Assembly: GCA_964632505.1 (NCBI GenBank)
Contig: CAZWCE010000010.1
Location: forward strand, 99,883-163,882
Origin: CAZWCE01 sp964632505
GTDB taxonomy: Bacteria; Planctomycetota; Planctomycetia; Pirellulales; Thermoguttaceae
Length of the DNA: 64,000 bases
Direction of reading: 5' to 3'
Shown here: positions 34,391 to 41,959 of the stretch, one piece after another
Numbering within the stretch: the stretch's first letter is position 1
Layout: every line of letters starts with the position of its first letter
Notes under the pieces: model-generated
Told to the model about the DNA's origin: nothing
The model's database searches: none
The model's input: the letters and a program-made list of their open reading frames with translations, nothing else
Position numbers and translations under genes: made by a program

Positions 34391-34651
34391 GTCTCGTCTC
34401 CCGGTGGTCTCGCGTGGAAAGTGAAAACATCGGTCCCGGACCCGCGCAAGCGGCCGTCCCAACGAAAAATTATTCACTATTCCCGGCGACGGTGCGGTTG
34501 CAACGAAGAGAAAACGTTGAAAAAAGACAACGCTCAGAACCCCCGGCAACGATTATGACAATAATGACGGCGCACTCCACCGCCTTTGTGTTGCGGGGAA
34601 ACCACAGGATGCCGCCGTCCCGGGGAACCGAGACAAGAAATTCGGACGCCG

Positions 34652-35239
34652 CTACAGCGTTCCTTTCGTGCTGGGGATGTCGAAGACACGGGGGTCGGAC
34701 TCCACCGCCATGCGGATCGCCCGGGCGGTCGCCTTAAAGACGGCCTCGGCGATGTGATGGGAATTCTCCCCGTGATGCAGCAATTGGTGAAGATTGCACC
34801 GCGCATGCACGGAAAACGCTTGCCAGAACTCGGCGATCAGCTCCAGATCGAAGTTGCCCACACGCTCCACGGGGTAACGGACCCCGGAGACGAAATACGG
34901 TCGGCCTCCGAAGTCGACCACGGCAGTCACCAAACACTCGTCCATCGGGAGGGTGAAATGACCGTATCGCCGCACCCCCTCCTTCTCGCCGAGCGCTTCG
35001 TACACCGCCGAGCCGAAGACGATGCCGACATCCTCCACTGAATGATGGGCATCGACATGCAGATCGCCGTCGGCGCGCAACCGCAAATCGAGGCGGCCGT
35101 GCGACGCCAGCAGTGTAAGCATATGGTCGAAGAAGCCGATGCCGGTCTCGATGTCGGCGCTCCCGGTGCCATCGAGATTCACCGCGAGAGAAATCTGGGT
35201 TTCTCCGGTCGTCCGCTCCAGTTCGGCGGTGCGGGCCAT
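34652..35239 (-). CDS. hisB: Imidazoleglycerol-phosphate dehydratase
   Basis: The 195-residue monofunctional HisB dehydrates imidazoleglycerol phosphate to imidazole acetol phosphate. It shows the duplicated manganese-binding His/Glu motifs: FFDHMLTLLASHGRLDL, DAHHSVEDVGIVFG, and HHGENSHHIAEAVFKATARA. The start MARTAELERTTGET is standard. It is three bases from the hisC stop, so translation is probably coupled. Confidence 0.96.
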   Translation of the reverse strand: MARTAELERTTGETQISLAVNLDGTGSADIETGIGFFDHMLTLLASHGRLDLRLRADGDLHVDAHHSVEDVGIVFGSAVYEALGEKEGVRRYGHFTLPMDECLVTAVVDFGGRPYFVSGVRYPVERVGNFDLELIAEFWQAFSVHARCNLHQLLHHGENSHHIAEAVFKATARAIRMAVESDPRVFDIPSTKGTL

Positions 35240-35242
35240 GGT

Positions 35243-36352
35243 TCAATTTCCCTTATGCAGGATTTTTCGGATCAATGCGAGGCACTGCTCGATCTGCTGC
35301 TCGGTCCCCACGCTGATCCGCAACCCCTCGCCGGTCGGTTTCCCGTGAATCGTGGATTCGGGACCCCAGTCGGAGTATACCATATATCGTGTCAAATAAT
35401 GGTTTTTCCTGAGCATCTGGAAAATCGGATGCAACTTGATCTCCGGATGAGTGTTCCAGATGAAGTTCGCCTGGGAGTCGGGGACTTCGAACCCCATCTC
35501 CCGCATCCCTTCGGTCAGCATTTGGCGCGTGGCGATGATCTTTCGGCGGTTCTCCTCTCGCCATTGCTGATCGGTGATGGCCGAAGTCGCCGCGGCGATC
35601 GAAACGGTATCGCAGTTGTAGGAATCCTTCACCTTCAGAAACTGCTCGATCAGATGCGGTTGCGCGACCAAAAAGCCGAAACGGAGACCTGCCAGCGAGT
35701 ACCCCTTGCTCATCGACCGCAAGACCATGATCTTCTCATTCTCCCGGACCAGATCGAGACAATCCTCCTCGGCGAAATCGACGTACGCCTCGTCGATCAG
35801 CAGCGGGCAAGAAATCTCCGAAGCGAGCTTGCGGATGACCTCTTTTCCGACCACCGTTCCGGAAGGGCTGTTCGGATTCGGCAAAAAGACCAACCGCAAA
35901 TCGTCGAGCGACTCGACCGCCTCGTCGGCGAACGCCTCACGGAGCGACCAGTCGGCGGGGCGGAACTGGATCTCCTGATATTTCGCCCCCTGGATCCTCG
36001 CCAGCGTCTCATACAAAATATAGCTCGGGTACGGCAATCGCACGTACTGACCGGGGCTCACCAACGCTCGCGTCACGATCGTCAGGAGATCGTCGGCGCC
36101 GTTGCCGCAGAGAATCCAATCAGGTCCCGGCAAATCGAGGATGTCCGCCGCCCGATCGCGGAACGACGTCGCCAATGGATCGGGATACCGGGCCAAGAGC
36201 TTTCGCTCCGATTGACGCTTCAGCGTCGTGTAGACCATGTCGGAAGCCGGATACGGATTCTCGTTCGTATTCAGCTTAACCACACCTTCTTCTTTCGGCT
36301 GTTCCCCGGGCTGATAACCCTGCAACGCCGTGATTTCCGGTCGAAAAAACAT
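35243..36352 (-). CDS. hisC: Histidinol-phosphate aminotransferase
   Basis: A 369-residue class I/II pyridoxal phosphate aminotransferase. Substrate-side LNTNENPYPAS, cofactor-side ILCGNGADDLL, the NPNSPSG loop, LLIDEAYVDFAEED, the Schiff-base lysine in RSMSKGYSLAGLRFG, and a C-terminal LRISVGT all match HisC. It converts imidazole acetol phosphate to histidinol phosphate. AAGGCG precedes the ATG. hisB follows after three bases and hisD lies 104 bp upstream. Confidence 0.96.
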   Translation of the reverse strand: MFFRPEITALQGYQPGEQPKEEGVVKLNTNENPYPASDMVYTTLKRQSERKLLARYPDPLATSFRDRAADILDLPGPDWILCGNGADDLLTIVTRALVSPGQYVRLPYPSYILYETLARIQGAKYQEIQFRPADWSLREAFADEAVESLDDLRLVFLPNPNSPSGTVVGKEVIRKLASEISCPLLIDEAYVDFAEEDCLDLVRENEKIMVLRSMSKGYSLAGLRFGFLVAQPHLIEQFLKVKDSYNCDTVSIAAATSAITDQQWREENRRKIIATRQMLTEGMREMGFEVPDSQANFIWNTHPEIKLHPIFQMLRKNHYLTRYMVYSDWGPESTIHGKPTGEGLRISVGTEQQIEQCLALIRKILHKGN

Positions 36353-36456
36353 CGAATCGCCTTATCTTTCTATCCGTGGAAAAAACGTCGAACCCGGTAC
36401 GTGAAAACGTCGCGGAAAAGACCGCCGCACCGCTTCGCCCCTTCGTGTCAATATGA

Positions 36457-37821
36457 TCAGGTGATCGGCAATCGCACCGCGACGCTCTCCCGATGGGCCG
36501 TCAAGCCCTCTTTGTCGGCCAGGATCTCGACCTCCGGCGCCATCCGGGTCATGCCCTCGATCCCGAAATGCAAGAGGCTGCCGCCGCGGAGGAAATCGTT
36601 CGCCGTCAGGCCGCTCGCGAATCGGGCGGTGCCGCTGGTCGGCAGAACATGCGACGGCCCCGCCGCGTAATCGCCCAGGGCCACGGGCGTGAAATTCCCC
36701 AAAAAGATCGCTCCGGCACAACTGATCTTCTCGGCCAACTCCTCCGCGTTGCGCGTGGCGATATGCAAATGTTCAGGTGCAATCTGATCGGTCAGCCGAC
36801 AGGCCTCTTCCTGGTTGGCGGCGAGAATCACCGCCCCGAACTCTTCGAGACTCTGACGCGCCAGATCTCCCCGTTTGAGCTTCCCGCAATACTCCTCGAT
36901 GGTGGAAACCGCCCGTCGAAGGACATCCGAGTCCCAACCGATCAGGATACTCGCTCCGGGGGCATGCTCCGCCTGAGCCATCATGTCGTAGGCGGTGAAA
37001 TCGGCCCGGGTCGAGTCGTCGACGATCACCACCACCTCGCTGGGACCGGCGATCGAGTCGATATCGACATCTCCGTAGACATGCTTTTTCGCCAGCGCGA
37101 CAAACAGGTTGCCCGGTCCGACGATCTTGTCGACCTTCGGCACCCCTTCCACCCCATAGGCCATCGCCGCGACGGCCTGGGCGCCTCCCATGCGATAGAC
37201 TTCGGAGATCCCCAATTCATGACACGTCGCCAGAAGATCGGTATTATAGGACCCGAACTCCGTCGGCGGCGCCACCAGCGCCAGCTCTTCGACGCCGGCC
37301 ACCTGGGCCGGAACCGCCGTCATGAGCACACTCGAAGGATAGGCCGCTTCCCCGCCGGGCACGCACAAACCGGCGCGACGCATCGGACGGTAACGCTGCA
37401 CCAAAAAGCCGTCGAAGCACTCCACCCGGACGTCCTGATGGAGTATCTTCTCCTGAAAAACGCGAATGTTCGCCGCCACGCGACGGACCGCATCCAAAAA
37501 TTCCGGCTTCACCCGACGATGGGCCTCTTCCAGCTCTTCCGGGGGAACACGCAGGGTATCGCCGGTCAATTCCTTGCCGTCGATGCGCTGGCAATAATCG
37601 AGCACCGCGGGCAGACCGTCCTGCTCCACATCCCGACAGATCCGTTCGACCACCTGTTGGGGGGTCAAAGGCTCCCCGAAAATTGCAATCGTCCGCTCAC
37701 GCCCCGCCTTGCTCACTACATCGCCGCGGGGGCTCAACTTCGCCCGAAGCCGGGACATTTGCCCTGAAATATCTTCCTGACAGCTATCCAACCAAGGAAT
37801 ATTCAATTTTGTTTCACTCAT
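36457..37821 (-). CDS. hisD: Histidinol dehydrogenase
   Basis: A 454-residue zinc enzyme that oxidises histidinol to histidine in two NAD steps. Recognisable blocks are RPMRRAGLCVPGGEAAYPSS, GGAQAVAAMAYGVEGVPKVD, KIVGPGNLFVALAKK, the zinc/active-site AQAEHAPGAS, APEHLHIATRN, and the C-terminal GPSHVLPTSGTARFASGL. It heads the hisDCB run. A promoter candidate lies at 37978-38006. Length is normal. Confidence 0.96.
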   Translation of the reverse strand: MSETKLNIPWLDSCQEDISGQMSRLRAKLSPRGDVVSKAGRERTIAIFGEPLTPQQVVERICRDVEQDGLPAVLDYCQRIDGKELTGDTLRVPPEELEEAHRRVKPEFLDAVRRVAANIRVFQEKILHQDVRVECFDGFLVQRYRPMRRAGLCVPGGEAAYPSSVLMTAVPAQVAGVEELALVAPPTEFGSYNTDLLATCHELGISEVYRMGGAQAVAAMAYGVEGVPKVDKIVGPGNLFVALAKKHVYGDVDIDSIAGPSEVVVIVDDSTRADFTAYDMMAQAEHAPGASILIGWDSDVLRRAVSTIEEYCGKLKRGDLARQSLEEFGAVILAANQEEACRLTDQIAPEHLHIATRNAEELAEKISCAGAIFLGNFTPVALGDYAAGPSHVLPTSGTARFASGLTANDFLRGGSLLHFGIEGMTRMAPEVEILADKEGLTAHRESVAVRLPIT

Positions 37822-37958
37822 AAAACGAACTCAATCTCGAGGAGACTCTTGGCTTTTCCCTAGCGAGCAAGCGGAATCGGCGGAATGTTTCATCAAGGTG
37901 ATCGGAAGGCCGACTCCCTCGAGAGATTCCGAAAACTCCAGGAAAAACAAACAAATGC

Positions 37959-37987
37959 ATGACACCGTATTCTATCTTTTATATATT
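37959..37987 (+). promoter_or_regulatory. Candidate promoter for the zinc-ribbon STN gene
   Basis: ATGACA (37959-37964) and TATATT (37982-37987) are 17 bp apart, each one base off consensus. The ATG of the downstream gene is about 100 nt on. It overlaps the oppositely directed hisD promoter candidate. Confidence 0.5.
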
Positions 37988-38006
37988 ATAGGTAGCTTTT
38001 CACCAA
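37978..38006 (-). promoter_or_regulatory. Candidate hisD promoter
   Basis: On the minus strand TTGGTG (38006-38001) and TATAAA (37983-37978) are 17 bp apart. The -35 is poor (three of six) and the -10 is good (five of six). The -10 overlaps the -10 of the divergent plus-strand promoter. Confidence 0.35.
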
Positions 38007-38090
38007 GGGCCTCCGGATTCCAAAAAGCTTCCAATTACTCCGCAAATAACTCCGCATGGACCTTTTCTACACTACGATACCCGATTCCAC

Positions 38091-40040
38091 ATGAACGCCC
38101 CCCTTTTTCACATCCACTGCCCGACTTGCGAAGCCCGATTGGCCGTCCGCAATCGCGAGCTGATTGGCCAGATTCTCGCTTGCCCGAAATGCGAGAGCAT
38201 GGTGCAGGTCAACCCTCCGCCGAACTGGGAAGATCGGGAGGCCCCTCCATCCGAAGCGGACGCCGGGGAGCCGGTTTCGGAATCGAGCTCCCGGGAACCG
38301 GCCGATCCGCCGCCATCGACGGCCCCTCCTTCGGCGGTCCCCGATGAGGCAACCCCGTCGGAAAAGCAAGAGACGGAATCCGACTCCTCCGAACTGGAAT
38401 TCGCGCCACGCACCAAACCACTCTCCCCGACCGAGCAGAAGACCCGAAACATCATGATGATCGCCTCGGGAATCTTGGCGGTCTTTCTGCTGCTGCTCGC
38501 GGTGATCCTCCTCTGGCCGGACCCCCGTCCCCAGGAATCGGCGGGCAAGGGCGCCGGAAAGCCCCCAATGGAAAAGGAAGATGATTCGGAACCGTCCTCC
38601 CAACCGCTCCCGGGAGAAGCCGAGGAAAAACAAGACGACGGATCCTCACAGGACAAATCGACCGAAGTGACTGCCGGACAAGAAGATACGTTGCCCGAAA
38701 CACCATCGGACGAATCCGAAACCCATCAAAAAGACGCGCCGACCGAAGACAAACCATCGGCCGCGGAAGAGAACGACGAAACATCTGATGAGGAGGAAAA
38801 GAAGGACACCACCTCCTCCGACGAAGACAACGAGCCAACGACAGACGATGCCTCCGACCGTCCGGAAACCGACAAATCTCCCTCCAATTCCCAAGAATCG
38901 GTACTGCCGCAACTCGATGCCGAACAAGAGGTGAAGAAGATCGACATCGGCGCGAGGCTCCAAAACCCGATCGAGGAGATCAGATTTTCCGACATCGCCT
39001 TCGTCGATGCCGTCGCGGTGTTGCGGTCCCTCGTGGGAGTCCCGATTCAGGTCGACCTCGACACGCTCCACTGGCGAGGCAAATCGCTGACCGATCCGGT
39101 CCGGTTGACCCTCCAGGCCACCACGGCCCGAACAGCGCTCGAAAAAGTCTCCGAAACGCTCGGATTGGTCCCTGAAATCCGAGAACAGCACATCCTCTTG
39201 ACCCTGCCCGAGGGAAAAATCGACAAACCGGAAACGGACAGATATCCGGTGGAAGACCTCCTCGAAGCGATCGAAGCGTTGGACTCGGCGGAGCTGATCG
39301 CCCTGATCGAGGAGATGATCGCGACGAAAAGTTGGCAATCGGCAAACGGTCCCGGCGAAATCCGCATCGAAGGCGGGGAACTGGTCATTCTGCAAACCTC
39401 CCGAAATCAATACCGAATCACCCAACTTCTCGACAAGCTCCGATTGATCCACCATCTGGACCCCAAATCATCGCTCGATCCCGAAGTCCTTGCTCCGGAA
39501 GCCTTTGGGTGGGATCATCTCCAACAGCGAATCACCCTGAACTACCTCAAACCGGTGCCGCTCCGTGAAATTCTGAACATGATCGCTGAACAGGGGAACC
39601 TCCATATTTTGATCGATCGCCCCGCACTCGCTTCGGTGGGGCTTTCCCCGAGGAACCGGGCCATGTTGCGGATCGAACAGGGAACGATCGCGGATGCACT
39701 CTCACAACTTCTTTCTCCGCTGGGACTTACTTACCGAATTCTCGAGCACGATGTCATCGAGGTGACCTCTTCCGAGGAAGCCGAGTCGCGGAAAACCGTG
39801 GAAATCCATCGCTACCCCCCTCCTGAAGCGGACGAATCGATCGACGACCTTGTCGCCACGCTCAAGGCGATGGCTCCCGATTCCCTGGAGACCGAAGGAA
39901 GCGATACCGCCTTCTGGGTCGATGAAGAAGCCGACTGCTTGGTGCTCCGAGAAAGCCAGCCGTTTCAGCGCATGGTCCGGAAATGGCTGCAAGAAGAGCG
40001 CCATCGCCGGACGGAATCGCCGGAAAGCGGCTCCCCGTAG
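38091..40040 (+). CDS. Zinc-ribbon, membrane-anchored protein with secretin-type STN-like domains
   Basis: A 649-residue protein. Residues 8-36 form a zinc ribbon (Cys10, Cys13, Cys31, Cys34; HCPTCEARL and ACPKCESM). A Pro/Glu-rich stretch leads to one membrane helix (121-142). A roughly 145-residue, extremely acidic Glu/Asp/Ser/Thr linker follows. The rest is alternating alpha/beta: IEEIRFSDIAFVDAVAVLRS with LQATTARTALEKVSETLGLV, and later LKPVPLREILNMIAEQGNL with TIADALSQLLSPLGLTYRI. The last two are the signature of secretin/TonB short N-terminal (STN) domains. There is no secretin barrel. The ribbon would face the cytoplasm and the STN part the periplasm. Function is unknown. Confidence 0.72.
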   Translation: MNAPLFHIHCPTCEARLAVRNRELIGQILACPKCESMVQVNPPPNWEDREAPPSEADAGEPVSESSSREPADPPPSTAPPSAVPDEATPSEKQETESDSSELEFAPRTKPLSPTEQKTRNIMMIASGILAVFLLLLAVILLWPDPRPQESAGKGAGKPPMEKEDDSEPSSQPLPGEAEEKQDDGSSQDKSTEVTAGQEDTLPETPSDESETHQKDAPTEDKPSAAEENDETSDEEEKKDTTSSDEDNEPTTDDASDRPETDKSPSNSQESVLPQLDAEQEVKKIDIGARLQNPIEEIRFSDIAFVDAVAVLRSLVGVPIQVDLDTLHWRGKSLTDPVRLTLQATTARTALEKVSETLGLVPEIREQHILLTLPEGKIDKPETDRYPVEDLLEAIEALDSAELIALIEEMIATKSWQSANGPGEIRIEGGELVILQTSRNQYRITQLLDKLRLIHHLDPKSSLDPEVLAPEAFGWDHLQQRITLNYLKPVPLREILNMIAEQGNLHILIDRPALASVGLSPRNRAMLRIEQGTIADALSQLLSPLGLTYRILEHDVIEVTSSEEAESRKTVEIHRYPPPEADESIDDLVATLKAMAPDSLETEGSDTAFWVDEEADCLVLRESQPFQRMVRKWLQEERHRRTESPESGSP

Positions 40041-40475
40041 CCCCCGACGGTCCTTCCCTCCCCTCTCCCGACCCTCCGCCATCGCGCCACGGTCCTCCTC
40101 CTTCAGCAAAACCGAACCCCCTTCAGGATTTTCCCGGGGGGCATTTCGCAAGCGAGGCGATCTGATACAATCGGGTTTGATTCTTTTTTTCTTGTTCGGC
40201 GATACCTGGGTATCGTCGCCGGCTTCGCCTTGCCGGGAAAAAGAAAGGAATCTTCCGGGCGTGTTTTCCAGGCCCGACCGTCTGAAATCTCCCTTCGATG
40301 TTCGTTTTCCGTTCGCGCGATCGGCACTTGCGTTCGGCTGATAATCATGAGGTCGGAGTGCTTCCGATCTTGGTTTTCGGCGTGAATTGAATAGAAACTC
40401 ATTATGTACAGAATCATCACGAACACGCGCGTTCGTCGTTAGTCGGCGATCGCCCAAACATTTTTGGAGAAACCG
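40041..40475. other. Intergenic, 435 bp, before the phosphofructokinase gene
   Basis: No supported gene. A TACAAT hexamer near 40164 could be a -10 for the next gene, but it lacks a good -35. The minus-strand frame 40103-40426 has no ribosome site or family features. Confidence 0.4.
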
Positions 40476-41837
40476 ATGAGCACTCCTCTTTCCAGTCCGA
40501 AAAAGCCCAACACCGACATCCAACGCGTGGCGATCCTTTTCTCCGGAGGTCCCGCTCCGGCCGCCAATGCGGTGATCGCCAGCGCGGCGACCTGCTTTGC
40601 CCGCGCGGGAATCGAAGTCTACGGCATGCTCAATGGATACACCCACTTGGCCGACTACCAGGAAGGCGATGAATTGAAGGAAGACGTCGCCTACCGGCGT
40701 TTGGACAAGCAGAACATGGAAGGCCTTCGCACCGCCGGCGGCATTTGCATCGGCACGGCTCGCGTGAACCCCGGCAAGGCGCTGGCGAACCCGGAAGACC
40801 TGAAGGATCCGCGGAAGACCGCGCCCTTGATGACGACCTACAAGGCCCTTCGTTCGATGGGTATCGACGCCTTGATCTCCATCGGCGGCGACGACACCCT
40901 GACGACCGCAGCAAAGTTCAAGCTGGTGCAGGAGGAGTTGCCCGAGGATCAAAAACGTATTAACGTGGTGCATCTGCCCAAGACGATCGACAACGACTAC
41001 AAGGGCATCGATTTCACGTTCGGCTACTTCACCGCGGTCGACTTGCTCTCGCGACAGCTCCGCAACGTGCTTCACGATTCGGAAGCGGCCGGAGCGGGCT
41101 ACATCTGCCAGTTGATGGGGCGCAAGGCGGGATGGCTCGCCTACGGTGCCGCGATCGCCGGGGAATCGAGCCTCGTGGTCGGCTTGGAAGACATCCCCAA
41201 GGACTGGGAAGGCGAAGAGGAAACGATCGATCCGGAAAGCGGCAATGTCATCAAAAACGAATCCGGCCAACCGCTGATGCGGAAAGTGATCGACATGCAG
41301 AAAATGGTCGACTACTTCACCGACGCGATCCTCGCCCGGGAACAAGAAGGAAAGAAGAGCTTCGTGGCCGTGGTCGCTGAAGGCATCGCCGAATACCTTC
41401 CCCTGGAGGAGATCCACAACTGTCTCTCCGAGGACGAATACCGTTCGCTCAAGCCCGACACGTTCGGGCACTTCCCCGTTTCGCAGTTGAAGTTCACCAG
41501 CCGGTTGGGCCGGCTCGTCGCGGAGGAATATCAGAAACGTACGGGAAACAAGAAGAAGGTCAACGGACTGCAATTCGGCTACGAAGTCCGTTGCCACCCG
41601 CCGACGGCGTTCGACGTCATCCTCGGTAGCCAACTCGGCGTGGGGGCGTTTCGGGCGCTGACCGAAGAAGGGAAGGACGGCGTGATGATTTCGGTGACCG
41701 GAGCCCTGGAACTGATCTTCGCCCCGTTCGAAGAACTGATCGATTTCTCGATCCTCCGAGCCTACCAGCGACCGATCATCCCCGGCGACGACTTCCACCA
41801 ACTGCCCCGCTATCTGGAAGCACGGATGGGCGACTGA
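40476..41837 (+). CDS. pfp: 6-phosphofructokinase, PPi-dependent signature
   Basis: A 453-residue phosphofructokinase. The active-site motifs read GGDDT (137-141) and PKTIDND (168-174). ATP-dependent enzymes have GGDGS and PGTIDND; the Asp and Lys here are the residues that mark pyrophosphate-using enzymes, so the reaction is probably the reversible fructose 6-phosphate/PPi one. Other blocks are ILFSGGPAPAANAVI and QLMGRKAGWLA. ATG 40476 has GGAG six bases upstream; an in-frame TTG four codons earlier is less likely. It stands alone between divergent and convergent neighbours and ends at a clear terminator. Biochemistry is needed to exclude ATP use. Confidence 0.88.
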   Translation: MSTPLSSPKKPNTDIQRVAILFSGGPAPAANAVIASAATCFARAGIEVYGMLNGYTHLADYQEGDELKEDVAYRRLDKQNMEGLRTAGGICIGTARVNPGKALANPEDLKDPRKTAPLMTTYKALRSMGIDALISIGGDDTLTTAAKFKLVQEELPEDQKRINVVHLPKTIDNDYKGIDFTFGYFTAVDLLSRQLRNVLHDSEAAGAGYICQLMGRKAGWLAYGAAIAGESSLVVGLEDIPKDWEGEEETIDPESGNVIKNESGQPLMRKVIDMQKMVDYFTDAILAREQEGKKSFVAVVAEGIAEYLPLEEIHNCLSEDEYRSLKPDTFGHFPVSQLKFTSRLGRLVAEEYQKRTGNKKKVNGLQFGYEVRCHPPTAFDVILGSQLGVGAFRALTEEGKDGVMISVTGALELIFAPFEELIDFSILRAYQRPIIPGDDFHQLPRYLEARMGD

Positions 41838-41869
41838 TCCTCGTCGGCGACTCCCTCCAACGCACCTAC

Positions 41870-41897
41870 ACTCCGGAGCCTTGCCTCCGGAGTTTTT
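41870..41897 (+). terminator. Rho-independent terminator after pfp
   Basis: Perfect 9-bp arms (41870-41878 and 41885-41893, ACTCCGGAG type) enclose a 6-nt loop and run into five T. It lies 32 bp past the pfp stop. There is no T-run on the other strand, so it acts for pfp only. Confidence 0.85.
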
Positions 41898-41959
41898 CAT
41901 GCGCCGCGTAGGCGGGGATTGGTGATGCGGCCGAAAACGAACCGCCTCTTCGAGAGGCA

